This document shows, piece by piece, positions 42,711 through 54,679 of a DNA stretch of 64,000 bases (position 1 is the first letter of the stretch; each line of letters starts with the position of its first letter). The DNA comes from Eonycteris spelaea (taxonomy: Eukaryota > Chordata > Mammalia > Chiroptera > Pteropodidae): assembly GCA_003508835.1 (NCBI GenBank), contig PUFA01000007.1:13291001-13355000 (forward strand), in the 5' to 3' direction. Under the pieces are notes generated by a model. It ran no database searches. It saw nothing but the letters and a program-made list of their open reading frames with translations, and had not been told where the DNA came from. The position numbers and the translations under genes were made by a program.

Positions 42711-44849
42711 ATTACTGTTAGCCTGGCTCTTATTTTTGCCCTCCATTAATGCAATGACCCATGTTGTTGGTTCAGTTCTTGTCACAACCCTTCTAGTGTG
42801 ATTTTATGCATCCCTCTATCGGATAGTGGACTGGAATGGGTTCTAGACGTTACACAAACAAAAAACAGCACACCTCAGCTAGATAACATTAGAAAAGAAA
42901 ATAAAAAGATAGGGCTTTTTTTCTTTTGTCAAATAGGGTCTCACCATGTTCTAATTGGGAGGTCCAGGGCCAGACCAGCAGACTTGCAGAAGCCCACTGT
43001 AGTCCCGGGATCCTGTTAGGTGGGCCAGTGCGTGGCACGGTACTGTACAAACGTGCCTTGAAAATCCATGGCGTGTTCCTGCCCTGGAAACGTTTCCTGC
43101 TTTTCCACTTCCAGCCTGCTCTCATCCTCAGACAGAGGCTGTCTGTCATTCCAGACGAGCGGGGTGATGATGTCAGCGGAGAGAACTGGACTAGCAGCCT
43201 TGACTGTCTGACTCCTGCCTGGGGCCGCAGTCCCAGCACTGCTGAGCCTCAAGCAGGAGATGCAGCAGAGGGGACGGTCATTGCCAGCTGGGGATGACTC
43301 ACATGCACTCTTACACTGGCCAAGCCCACTTGAGATCCTTCATTCTACTCTCTGTGCCTTAAGTGTCCCTGAGGTAAACAAACCATGGGGGCCTAATCAC
43401 ACCCCATCCTGACTCCCTCACCTCAAAACCCAACAGGAAAAATCAGATCACATCATTTGGAATCTATTTGGCTTGGATCCAGGACAGCATTCCTTACTCG
43501 AGACCTGAGCTGGCTGGCACATGGCTGTAGCCTACAGGCTGAGGCTCTGCAGAGAGTCTGACTTACAGGCATCATGCTTCTTACCCTCTTGGAATTATGG
43601 CTATAGATTAGGACAAAAGGAAAGCTGGTAAACACCCCTCCACCCCAGTGAAAAGCACTCCATCCCCGCTTTGGAAACTGCACACTCTAGACTTTCTCCA
43701 GAACCATTTAGTGAAGGGGAAATTGTGGGGGTGACGGCATGCCATAAGCTTCCTCTGAGTAGTGGGCATCATTTTCCTTTTATTGTGCCCTAAGAGGAGC
43801 TAAAATAACAACCTGATGTTTGATTTCCTGCCTAGCAGAAGTCACGGATGACACTGGAACCAATGGCAGTCACGGTTTCTATCAACGGCCCTGCCTACCG
43901 GAAGTCATCTCCACTTAAGTGGATCCCAACTCTGTGCTTCCTTTTCTGTCCCATTTTTTGTCTGCTTTTACTAACCGGTATGACCAGTTTTCCCTGGGCT
44001 ACTGGGTCTAGTTAAGAATAGTTGTTAATTAGGCATAGCATGCTAAGGAATAATAATACATTCTGCCACGGTTTCATGTCAAGAACACCAAAACTTTCAA
44101 CTCACCAAAACTTTCCCTATTGGGTCAGCTACATGAACTATCCCTGTTGAGTCACCTGGACAAAGCCCTGTGGTCTTCTTCATAGGTGGGCAAGGCCATG
44201 GCCAGAAAAGGTGTCTGGCTGTCCTGCTGGAGGTGACACTGGGGGCCACTGCTGAGTGGTGGGGGAGGGGGACACTCAACCTTAAAGAGACATTTTCACA
44301 TTTAATTCAGCTACTTGCTGAGGTTCCAGAAAATGAAATGGCATTTAGGTATTACCGACGGGGAGGGTTCTGAATTGATGACTCTAAAGTCAAAACCTTA
44401 GTTTCTTTTTCTTTGAGGGGCGGGACGGGTTTCTGAATGACAGACGCCAAAGGCCCTCAAATTATGTTCAACTAAAAAAAAAATTGACATTAAAGAGATT
44501 CATGTCAAAAATCCGGACTCAGTCTGACTAATAATTCCCAAGACTACACCGTTGAAGGGTCCTGACCAATTGAAAAGTCTTAAAAAGTATTTAAAATAGA
44601 CTGCCTTCCTGCTCCCCAAAACTTAATCAGTTATTCTTGGCTGCAAATAAAACCGATGCTGGTACTTACTTAAAGCTATACTTTATAATCCAGTTACTAT
44701 TCTGAAGGGAAAATATAAATACATCAAATCCTTCTTGGCCACATAGACCATGTGGAAAAAATATAGGGCAACAAGATTCTTCCACACACACACTCCCCTG
44801 CCCACCCCAGGCCCCTCCCCCACCCTGACCTTGTCATTTCATCTCTGCT
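42711..44849. other. unique DNA, no supported gene
   Basis: Frames of 123 (42926-43297 +) and 116 codons (42889-43239 -) lie on opposite strands over the same bases, with no domain. No repeat family recognised in this 2.1 kb, one of the longest repeat-poor runs. Confidence 0.5.
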
Positions 44850-45240
44850 TTATTGGCACGCACATCTGGATTACATAAAATTTCGAGTATGGTCCTCAAT
44901 ATTAGGACCGCTTACAGTTACAATACTTGACAAATCTCAAATGCCAGGATGTCAAATCAAATTAGCTTGATTAGCCACAGGCGTGACGGGGTGAGAAGGA
45001 TGTACATCTGGAGGACCACAATAATAAACAAGAGCCGGCAGTGGGTCCACTGTTCCCTGTTGAGTTGACACAGAGGTTTCAGAAGTGACCGATGAACTCT
45101 CAGACCGGGACAATGCTGACCTGCAGATAACGCTGCTACCCTGTTCCAGAACCGTCTGAGGAAGTGAACAGCGAGGCTTATGGGGATCTGGTAATTCACA
45201 CCCTGACTTCCACAGTGCCGGCTTATGAGGACCCTCATAG
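44850..45240. promoter_or_regulatory. candidate conserved non-coding element with retained CpGs
   Basis: Repeat-free. Contains CTTGACAAAT, TGTCAAAT and TTGATTAGCC, close to TALE/Hox-type sites, plus roughly ten scattered CpGs in otherwise AT-leaning DNA. A 93-codon frame (44957-45238 -) overlaps but lacks a domain. Confidence 0.32.
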
Positions 45241-46714
45241 TCTCAAATGATTCTTATCAAAGCAATTCTACTGCAAGGCAGTTTTGTGAGTGAGGGCCAT
45301 CCCCAAAGACACAAAATACAGGAAAAATATTTTTCAGGATAAATCTATCACCCTGGTCTTGCATAGGGCTCCAAACTTTAGTCTGAGGGCTGTACCAGCT
45401 GGGTGAGTGGCCGGCTCAGGAGATGTTCGCTTGGCTCAGAATGTGCGTTTCAAGGCTCAAAGGAAACCACTTGAATACACAACCCTAGTTTATCCAGGGT
45501 CTCATTAAGAGCATCTCTGAAATATCAAAATTTACCTTTATTACTCAAGTTCCAGTCTTTTACCACATGGAGGTATCTTCTAGCATGTCATGACCCCGAT
45601 ATTTCAAGAGGACAGTGAGTTGGTGAGACATTAGATATTTTATGATCAAAGCTAAAAGTGGCTACAAAAAAATTACCAAAGTTTTTGTAAAATACTTTTA
45701 ATTCCACTATTTTCTTATTAAAAAATAACAGATTCTCCTTTCTTAATATTCATTTATCACTTATTATATAAACTTTTTGAGGACAATTAGACAGCCCAGA
45801 ATTTTTTCAGTGTTGTTACCTAGCTCCTAATGGATGTATGCATATATAAAAAAAGTGTGGCGATTGATTTGGGCACGACTGGGTTAAACAATGTTAAGTT
45901 TGTTTCTTTATTGCAGGACTTCTCAGAGCCTTGAATATGCAAATGTGTACTATAAAACACCAAGAAAGACAGTGTGATGCATTTTCCTAAAATATTTGGC
46001 TATGGATCTTTTCCTGTGGTACATTTTCACATGACCAGTTTTCTGAGAATCACTTTAGGGATTGGTTTATACTTATGTCCTCTACTTAATAATCATCACC
46101 CCGACTGACAGAGACTAAGGCTGTCTAATGCGCTTGCTTCCATTTTGATGCACTAAGGGAATGGTTCCGGGTCCCCAGCCCCTGTGCGCCCACAATGGAC
46201 AGAACCATGGCCTCTCTATGACTTCTCACAGCACAGCATCTGAGCTTGTCGGTAGCACAGCTTACTGCTGCCAGGTCTCCCAAATGTCCAATACCTGGTG
46301 GGAGAGGACAGTTCACAGGCGCCTTCATGAGCACTAAATCACTGTGCACACAAAGCTGCATGAGGGCATTTCCAAGTAGGAGACTCAGTGCCAACTTGGA
46401 AAAACTTAGGAGATTTCTCTCAGTCAGTCTATGCCACAAACAGCCACTATGGACGTCCTGTGGCCTCCACAGACCACGAGTAACTTCCGGGGTGGTCTAA
46501 TGGCTTGTGAAAAACAGAAATGCAGCTCTACGAGGACAGCTGCGGGAGGCGGGAGAAGATGCACGTGTGCACAAGTGTCCTGCTTTCTTCCTAGCATCTG
46601 ACAGTCACTGGGGAAAATGAAACAGAAACCAGAAATCGTCCTCTTACTTCAAAATGAAACCTGAACAAATCCACAAGCCACCTGCTTAATGTGCTAGAAT
46701 GAGTGTTACCAAGG
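45241..46714. other. unique DNA, AT-rich centre
   Basis: 45680-46100 is AT-rich and repeat-free, with 'tgtttctttattgcag' at 45901-45916, a good match to a splice acceptor, and ATATGCAAATG (octamer) at about 45937-45947. No exon can be defined. Confidence 0.45.
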
Positions 46715-46815
46715 CACTTTTTCATTCATCAGCACCACTATATTTCCTGAATGCTCACTACCACCATGTGCTTTGCGTGTGCTCTCAAGAAGAAATAAGA
46801 TGTCCAGATGACAGG
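46715..46815 (-). repeat. L2 3' end (antisense)
   Basis: 'tttttcattcatcagcacca', 'tatttcctgaatgctcacta', 'ccaccatgtgctttgcgtgt' follow antisense L2. Confidence 0.6.
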
Positions 46816-46889
46816 CCTGAGCCACTGAGGTCTGAACCCCAGAAGGTACGAGCAAACGCAAAGAAAATTCCCTCTATATCCAGTAGCTA

Positions 46890-47085
46890 TTTAAAATGCT
46901 TTTCATAAAGAAACTCATTTGGTCTTCAAGAGGGCCCTATGCAGTAGGTTCTATTATGCTTAGGGTACAGATGACAACATTGAGTGACAAACTGGTGAAG
47001 GACTTATCTAAGGTCATACAAGCAGGAAGGATGGAGCTGGGATGGAACCCTAACCAGTGCAGGTTTGACCATTATACTACACAGC
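46890..47085 (-). repeat. MIR SINE (antisense)
   Basis: 'gcagtaggttctattatgct', 'tagggtacagatgacaacat', 'taaggtcatacaagcaggaa', 'tggagctgggatggaaccct'. Confidence 0.85.
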
Positions 47086-47464
47086 AGTGCAAAGGAAAGG
47101 GAGGGGCGAGTCTAAAGCTAAGACAGTGAGGCCAGGCCAAGTTCTTGGGCCACAGCTCTGCTGCCTGCCTGCTGGGCCAGCCTGTTCTAACACACAGGTT
47201 GGAGAGCAGAGCATCACACGATCCTCGCTGTGCCTATTCAGAATGCCCTCCTCAGAAGCTGCAGTTACCCAGCACCTTCCCAACTCCAACAGCTGTTCTG
47301 GCTCCTTCTGTCTTGTTCCATGTCAGGATAGCTATCCTAAGCCTTTGGACCTCAGGGCCCCTATTACTAACCTAACAGGCATGTCTAGTGGAATCTGCCC
47401 ACAGACAATGATCCATCAACCCTTACAGATGAGACAACAGTAAGCCCTAAAGAATAATGGACTA
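47086..47464. other. unique DNA
   Basis: No repeat recognised. Frames of 118 codons (47087-47443 +) and 76 codons overlap in different phases. Confidence 0.5.
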
Positions 47465-47680
47465 TTTAAGCACCTAGTATCCAGCCAGGTACTAAGGGGG
47501 GTCCTTTATATCATTACTTCTAATCCTTACAATCTCTGTGTTTTATAAATGAAGACACTCCGGCTCAGAGAAGTTAAGTAACTTACCCAAGGGTGACCCA
47601 GTAATCAGAGGAGGCAGAAGACTAAGAGCTGGTGAACTCAAAATCGCTGGGTGCTCTCCCCACACCATACTGCTTTTCTA
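47465..47680 (-). repeat. MIR SINE (antisense)
   Basis: 'cttctaatccttacaatctc', 'ttttataaatgaagacactc', 'cggctcagagaagttaagta', 'acttacccaagggtgaccca'. Confidence 0.9.
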
Positions 47681-48639
47681 AGACATGCATATAACTGACT
47701 ATAGTACAGTGAAGGAAATGGGAATTTCCCTAGCTGTGACACAGATAAAGCAAGCCAGAGAGGTTTCAAGCCCAGAGGAGGAAGCATTTAAAGTGGCCGT
47801 ACGTGCCTTACATTGGGAAGCCTGGAACACACTGTGAGGAGCTGCTTAGTTTAGGCGCTCCAGGAGCAAGAACCTCCACCCCACACCAGAGTCTCAGCAA
47901 CAGCACGACACCCAGCACAGTCCTTTCCAGACCCGTAGTGTGCGTCCCCCTCCTGACTGCAGGCTCAGGCAGCCCTTTGGTGTATAACGAGCAAGAAAGA
48001 ATTCCCTGAGACTCTCTCACTCAGTTGATCCTGGTTCCACCCAGTTGGCTCTCCAATCCATATCTGCCCCTTAGTGTTGAGGCCACTCCATTCCTGAATC
48101 CTGGCACGCAGCTCTGCACAGGCTTGAAACCACCTCGAGTTCCCCTTTTAGAACAGCTGCCCACACCCAAGCCCTGAATCTGTTCTGGCTCCTACCACGT
48201 CCCACGGTGTGGCTCCAAGATGTACACACAGCGTCTAGCTTACGAGAGCCTCTATACCTCCCCTGAGCCCTTCTGTGGAGACAGTCCTGTATCTATCACC
48301 GGTGCTCTGCCAGCCATGTGTTCGACCTCTAGCACAGCCTTCTGTGACGGCTTGCTAGGCAGGCCACCAAGCTCCAGAACCAAGTAATCTGTTTTCTTCA
48401 GAAAACCCATTTCCCACAGTCAAGCAACACCACCTAATTCCAGCATACTGAGAGCTTATTCATCGGAGGTTGCTATTAATAGATAGGGTAGATTCAACTC
48501 TCACAGACGTCAACCTTCTAGTTCTTGAAACTGTTTTTATCGCTAATCTACGTGGAACGTTTTTATATACGCATTCAGAAAGTTATCCTAAATTAATCAT
48601 TTAGACCATGTGCAAATTTTGCTACAGTCGAAGTTTATG
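47681..48639. other. unique DNA
   Basis: Nothing recognised. 48430-48620 is AT-rich with ATTAATAGATAGGG and CGCTAATCTACG motifs and no repeat match. Confidence 0.45.
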
Positions 48640-49060
48640 GCAGTGATGATAACAGGAAAAACTGTAAACCAAGTTGTGGGGCAATAGGTGATGAATGACA
48701 TCAACCTGTTATACGGAACACCCCATATAATGAGATATCTTGTAAGGCATTGAAAACAAATGTGGAGAAGAACTATATTAACTTGGAAAGATATTTATAA
48801 TCTATCGTGAAAAGCGGGTTATAAAATAGTATGAAAGATTGTTTTTTCTGTAAAGAAAATCTCTAAATGTGCCTTAATAGCTTAAAAAAAAATACAATCC
48901 CTAAATGGTGAGACTATAGATGATTTTAGTGTGCTTCTTTTTGATGATCCATCTTTTTAAAGTTTGTCTACTTTTGGCAAATTAGTTGTATATTAAGATT
49001 TATTTTAAATTTTTCATTTAATTAAAAAAGTAGCATATGTTCATTTAGCAAATATAAAAT
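48640..49060 (+). mobile_element. old L1-type 3' end
   Basis: 'ataacaggaaaaactgtaaa', 'ataggtgatgaatgacatca', 'cggaacaccccatataatga', 'aagaactatattaacttgga', 'aagatatttataatctatcg' follow the sense 3' region of an old L1 (ORF2 tail into UTR), the same family type as the antisense pieces at 2295 and 10085. Highly diverged. Confidence 0.6.
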
Positions 49061-49509
49061 TATATATTTAGAAAAGAAATACCATCTCATAAATCCAAGG
49101 CTTAAAGTTTCAAATTAACCAAAGGCAAGCAGTAGTAATTTAAGGCATGGGTCAAGATGGAAAATCTTCATTAAATGTTCCCCAGCCTAGAGGGTATCAT
49201 CCAAGGCGGCCCTAGAGGACACTATTTTTTGTAGGTGGTCTTTAAACACCCAAACACTTCCCTGAGAATAAGAAGCTGCTGCTGCTAGAAAATGTATTCC
49301 CAGGGGACCAAGATGCACATTTGGTTCCTAACTCTTGGCAAACTCGCTTTAAACTGGTTTTCGTGTCTCCCAGCAAGGATCCCTGTGAAGTCAGAAAGAA
49401 AGGAGACTTCATCACCAGCCAGTTTTATGGAAGTGAGCTTGCTGAGCTCTATTCCTTCGTGGCAAATCTAAAGGAGGGCTTTCCTACCTGGATTTATAAT
49501 GTCCTGGTA
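49061..49509. other. unique DNA
   Basis: Nothing recognised. An 83-codon frame (49321-49572 +) runs into a transposon and is not credible. Confidence 0.5.
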
Positions 49510-49669
49510 CAGAGCTTCTCAAACTGTACCATACACCCGATCACTGGGATCCCATCAGAACGCAGACTCTGACTCAGGAGGTCTGGGCTGGGGCCTGAGA
49601 TTCTGCATTTTGAACAAGCTCCCAGCTGATCCTGCAGCTGGTCCAGAGGCCACACTTTGAGTAGTAAGG
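49510..49669. mobile_element. hAT-Charlie MITE (MER5-like)
   Basis: The left end CAGAGCTTCTCAAACTGTAC and right 'ccacactttgagtagtaagg' are MER5-type termini; 'ctgactcaggaggtctgggc', 'tggggcctgagattctgcat', 'tttgaacaagctcccagctg' is the interior. Target duplication not preserved. Confidence 0.88.
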
Positions 49670-49920
49670 CCCTATCCACGATTCTCCCATAGGAGAACTG
49701 AACTCGGCCTAGGGATATCCAGCTTAAATGTGATAATGAGCCAAATCCCATCATCCAGAAGGCAGAAATAGCTTGGCTTCTGGAAAACTCCTACCTCCTC
49801 AGGACACTAAGTGATCAATTAGTAAATGATCCAAACAGAATCCTAAAGGACCTCAATGATTTAATATTCCTATCAAAATGTGTCATTTACCGCAGTTACC
49901 AGAGAGATTGACCCCAATGC

Positions 49921-51000
49921 CCCGGCTACCTTACAGAAACTCTCCGTATAACCCAAAACGTCTGGGGGGCGGGGGGACCTGAAAAAGATAGGCGGCACCA
50001 AAGATTTCAGTCAGAAACAGAACAGTCACAACGCCAATAATCAACCTCGAACAGCAATTCCGATTGGTTTCTGAAGACGCGAGCGCACGAGAAGGAAGGT
50101 GTGAGGGTAGAAGACGAAGGTGAGAGGCCGCACGGAGGGTGAACTAGAGAAGGATGAACAGGAAGTGGGGAATGGGTGACTAACAAGAGAGGTGGAAGGA
50201 GCAGAGGACAAACGAGCTGGTAAGAAATGGACCTGAATAATACTGCTGCAGTCAGAAAACCTGTCCCCGAGGACCCTGAACAATGGCAGCAGGTGCTGTG
50301 CTTGTACACACCCCACTCGATACTGTCTGGACCCGGAGGGGCATTAATGAGGCTGGGTGGCGAGGCGACTCCATTTTTCATCACTGACACTAAGACAGAC
50401 GGGCGGTCCTCACCCAGGACCCCGGCCAGTCAATCAGACCCCAGCTCTGCTGTGTGTAAACACCTTCCACTCTCAGTCAGCAAGCGAGGCAGGTGCTGGA
50501 GATCTGGTCACGGTCAGTTGGACAATCTGATAAAGCCTTCCTGGGGTCGCAGTGGCCCAAGAATAGAACCGGCATAATTGGAATAGGCGGAGGGGCTGTC
50601 AGGCAACCCAGGCGGAAATAACAGGGCCTCTGCCAATCAAAGGGAAACCCAACCGAGGTGGCGGGTGGGAGGAGGCGGGTGGGAGGAGGCGGGTGGGGAG
50701 GAGGCGTTTGCTGAAGAAGTGGACAGTGGGGGAGGGGAGGCTTCCCCAAGGCTGGCTGGTGACTCTGTCAGGGCTGCACAGCTCATTATGCGAGCCCCAG
50801 AGCTAGGCGGGTGCTATCGATCACCCTCGGGGGTCCCTAGGGATTCCTCATTATGCAGCAGGACCTGGCATGTGCTTTGCTCTGGCCGTGACCAGAGGAA
50901 CATGGCGATGCACCTTTGCCAATGGAAAGACAGGTTGACCTTCTGCTCCCCTCCCCCGCCCCTCTTTTAATTATCTTGCGGGCCTCTTAACCAGGAAGGT
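49921..51000. promoter_or_regulatory. CpG- and CCAAT-rich candidate promoter/enhancer
   Basis: Hand count gives about 43 CpGs in 1,080 bases, densest at 49921-50160 and 50580-50700. CCAAT pentamers occur at 50034, 50063 (inverted), 50633 and 50919. A 14-bp tandem repeat at 50661 is G-quadruplex-prone, and CTCATTATGC occurs twice (50782-50791, 50847-50856). No repeat family is recognised in it. This resembles a weak CpG promoter or a large enhancer; there is no TATA box and I could not define an exon. Frames of 116-127 codons overlap on both strands. Confidence 0.38.
50661..50703 (+). repeat. 14-bp GC minisatellite, three units, G4-prone
   Basis: Three head-to-tail units of GCGGGTGGGAGGAG (third with one extra G). 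50663-50683 contains four GGG tracts with loops of 1, 7 and 1, a canonical G-quadruplex pattern. Confidence 0.93.
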
Positions 51001-51759
51001 GCTTGAAACGGACATTAAAACATAAAAAGCCACAAAAGGTTTGTAATTTACAGAGCTGTTCTGTATATGTGATCACAGATGCCAGAGGAGGAGAGATGCC
51101 TGATCTCAGCTATTCTGGGAGGCAGGGGCTCATCACTCTGCCCTGTGGTCCTGCTACACTCACTCCACCTCACGTGTGCACAAACGGCTAGATTTACTCA
51201 GGGGTTCCAGCCTTTTCAACAGCTGGGCAGAGCTCACTGGCCCCTTTTGCAGCCCGAGATGACTGCATCTGGCCAGCCGGCCCTCACGGCCTTCTAGGAA
51301 CATGAACTCAGGACACAGTGAGGCAACCAGTTTACTGAACCTTTTGTTCCACTGTTTCCTGTTTAAGCCCAAAGTTGCCCCTCTGCAGCTTGTATTTTGG
51401 AAAACTAGAACTAGATGGGCAGCCTCTGTCTTCGGTCCACATGTACCCGGGAGGACGCGGCCCTTTGGCACACCCCCCAAGTAAATTTAACTCCACAGCC
51501 CAACAATACCAACGGTTTCTTGGGGGAAAATCATAGATTCCCACTGCATATTTACAGAAGACAACCCTGTGTGCTCTCCCTTTACCTACCGATGTTCATT
51601 CCCCAATGATCCTTTTTCAGTGCCCACCTTATGTCTCCCATTCTTGTTTTTGATTCTCACCATCTCTCATCATTTTCAGGCTGCTTCTTCCCTTTCCCAC
51701 ACTCCCAGTAAAACAAAAGACATTTAACTATTATATTCCCCTTGGAGACTTAAAAACAT
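51001..51759. other. unique DNA
   Basis: Nothing recognised. The first 80 bases are AT-rich and continue the candidate regulatory block to their left. Confidence 0.5.
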
Positions 51760-52015
51760 ATTCATGGGCATTATGCTACGTGAAAGAAGCCAGTCTCAAA
51801 AGGTTACGTACTGTAGGATTCCATGTATTGAAATTCTCAAATGACGGAAAATAGATCAGTGGTTGTCGGAGAGAGAGAAGGGGAGAGAGAGGCATAGATT
51901 ACAAAGCATAGCAAGAGGGAACTTTTGGGGGATGGAATTGTTCTGTATCTTGATGTAGTGGTTACACAAATGCATACATGTGTTAAAACTCAAAGAATTC
52001 ATAAAGTAATTTTTC
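51760..52015 (+). mobile_element. L1 3' UTR fragment
   Basis: 'ggcattatgctacgtgaaag', 'aagccagtctcaaaaggtta', 'tactgtaggattccatgtat', 'tagatcagtggttgtcggag', 'ggatggaattgttctgtatc' match the sense 3' end of an L1M family. 5'-truncated. Confidence 0.85.
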
Positions 52016-52702
52016 CAACCTTAAAAAGTTCATAGAACTGTATTTCTCTGAAAGCCAATTTTACCATATAATTTGAAAAATATATTCACCAACAGAACTA
52101 ATCTCCTGGGAAAGAGGTGGGAAAATTCTGCAGTTATGAATGATCCATTGATCCTAGTCGCCAACTACAGTCACTTCCTCAGAGCGTTTACACAACACAT
52201 ACAGCCTCTCTGCCCAAGCTAGGGAGGCACTTCGTAACTTGGGGGATCCCCATTCATATATGCAATGTGAATGGTACCCAGAGATCTGCCCAGCAGGATG
52301 TGCCATTCCTTCCTCCCCCATGGCCACCTCCTGCCATCAGAGTAACATTCTAGGCCTGCCTGGTAGGCCTCTGGATACCTCCCTGAACTGCTTCTCAGCT
52401 GTTCCCTCCCTCCCTCACACCTTGGCCTTTCGTTTCCGGAAATACACGAAGCTTGTGCCCATCTCCAGGCCTCTGCACCAACCAGAGAGAAGGAACTCTT
52501 CAGACCAATCCTAAGTGTAAAAATAATCAAAGATTACTAATAACTGGGTCCCCTAGAAGCCCTGCTCCTTTCTAAGTTCTGAGCACTCAGAATCAGGTCT
52601 AAAAGAATCGAACAGAAGGACAGAGCTCTAGGTACATTATTTTTCTCACTGCATCATTAGTCTTCAATTAGTTATGTTTTCAGCCCTGTGTGTGTGTGTG
52701 TT
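52016..52702. other. unique DNA with a short (TG)n
   Basis: (TG)7 at about 52688-52701. Otherwise unrecognised. Confidence 0.5.
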
Positions 52703-52732
52703 GGGGGGTGATTTGGGAGGGGGTAATTAGGG
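52703..52732 (+). other. G-quadruplex-prone run
   Basis: G6-(6)-G3-(1)-G5-(6)-G3 on the + strand, all loops seven or fewer. Not part of any recognised repeat. Confidence 0.55.
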
Positions 52733-53464
52733 ACTCACAGGTCCACAGGGGATGACAATGAAGGATGACCTTCAGCCACGTCTCCAAGGCCACTGCCCTA
52801 GAAGCCAGGCTTCTGTGTTGCTGCAAAAATCACTCCTGGGTGCACGAGGAAGGCTGAGGGAGGTTGTAGCAGAATGTACTTGGGGACACTTTACCTTGTC
52901 ACCCTGACTTGAAGCCCAACTTTCCTCTGGATACTACTGCGTCAGTCATAACATCAGCAATGACCTTCACATTCCCTCTGGGATTATTCATCACACACCC
53001 CCATTCCTACCCTGCCTTCAAACAGAAGCCCAGCAACATGGCCATTTTCACTGAGGTCACATTGGCTGAACGTGAATCTGCTTTTCCAATTCTGACTTCG
53101 GCACAGTCTGGAAAACTGGCTCTGCCCTTGAAGAAAGTGGGTCAATGGCGTAATCTATCATCAGTCAAGTTCTGACAAGGTTGGAAAGAGCTAACCAAAC
53201 ATGGCTTCGTACTCCAGATCTGGGAGGACCTGCTTATCAGTTCTATAGCATGAGTCCCGTAACAACTTCCTCAGCTTCCCTAAACATCAGGGTCCCTACC
53301 CTATCTGGTTCCATGTTTAGAATCCAATGAAAGGTAATGAATCTTTTCCCCAGGAAAAATTAAGTACACATGAGCACAACACTTTACAAATAATTTTAGG
53401 GGTACCACCATGGCCCATCCACAATGCCTCTAAATCCCACCATCCACGGTTAATGCTAATGTAG
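52733..53464. other. unique DNA
   Basis: Nothing recognised. Confidence 0.5.
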
Positions 53465-53660
53465 GGGTGACTACATGCCGGGCCCTGTGCTGAGCACTGT
53501 ACCCACATTGTCTATTCAATCTTTTGACAACCACTTTATCATGGTCATTCTTAGCCCATTCTCAGAGGCAGACCATGAGGCTGAGAAAGGCAAAGCAATT
53601 TGCCCCCTAGAGCTGCACAGCTTGAAAGCAGCAGAGTTGGAATTTACAGAGGCCTGACCC
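53465..53660 (-). repeat. MIR SINE (antisense)
   Basis: 'actacatgccgggccctgtg', 'ctgagcactgtacccacatt', 'gaccatgaggctgagaaagg', 'caaagcaatttgccccctag'. Confidence 0.85.
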
Positions 53661-54679
53661 CAGGACCACCAGGAAGCTCCAGGCCTTCTTGAGATCCCAC
53701 AATCCAACTCTGCTCAGGCCGAAACTGAAGTTACCCTGACTTTAAGCCTTCCTTCCCATCCAAATGACTTATTAAAGTCAATTGATGAAACAGTCCCTCT
53801 AGGGAAGCCAACCAGAGTGGGCCCTGGGCATGAGCTAGGAACACAAGGCCCTGGGGCCTGAGCAAGACAGGCCTGCGGGCAAGTAACCAAAACCTCAGAG
53901 ATGGGAAACTGACCCCCCAAGGCAAAGACTGTCCCACTAAAGAACCAGCTCCGCAGCAGATGTCAAATTGCACCCATGGGCCCGGTTCAGGCCAGATGTG
54001 TGTTGCTTGGCCCACACAGCTTTTTTTTTTTTTTTAAAGTTTAAATTTGAATAGCTTTTAGGCACAACATTTTCATTAAAACAAATTAACAGAGATGGAT
54101 GGTCTAGCCCCTGAAGACATTTGAATGGGACACCTAACTCACAGCAAATCCGTTGTATTGATCCGACAATGGAATTTTGATATTGGCCTCGAAATGCCCC
54201 TCCTACTGTCTTGGACTTTACAAGCCCCCAAGCCCCCATCCCAGACCTTCTCAGAATACCAATTTCCATGTTCGCTCACAAGCTAACACTGCTCCAAGCA
54301 TGTCAATAAGAGCCAGCAAATAAGCAGATGAATGTTGGCTCACTCCATTTTTGTTCTCCTAAGGTCAGAAAAAACACTGGGGTATAGAAAAGATTTTAGT
54401 TTAAGAATTTTCATACACAAAAATAGAATTAAAAAATGATTCCAAAATGAATTTATTATAATAGTGGTTAAAAAAATACCTGTTCTAAAAAAAAAACCCA
54501 AACAAACCCAGCTTAGTCTTCTGCACTGAGTTAAAATATTTATGCAAGTGAATAGCTTTTTACAAAAACATGGCAATAGAGAGAGGCGCTTTTCTACAAA
54601 GAAAACACATATAGTAAAATCACACTTATGTTTTAAAGGTGCATGCCTACATAGACATACAAAGACAGGAAGGATGCAC
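53661..54679. other. unique DNA with poly-T and a possible MITE scrap
   Basis: 'ggcccggttcaggccagatg', 'gtgttgcttggcccacacag', poly-T at 54020-54034, then 'agtttaaatttgaatagctt' may be part of an ancient DNA transposon I cannot name. The rest is unrecognised. Confidence 0.35.

Noticed and set aside
42910..43020. 'agggtctcaccatgttc', reminiscent of an Alu
   Set aside because: Only a short coincidental match; no further Alu sequence, left/right monomer or poly-A tail.
45901..45916. Strong splice-acceptor-like string tgtttctttattgcag
   Set aside because: No matching donor, branch-supported exon or open frame could be defined. Such strings are common by chance.
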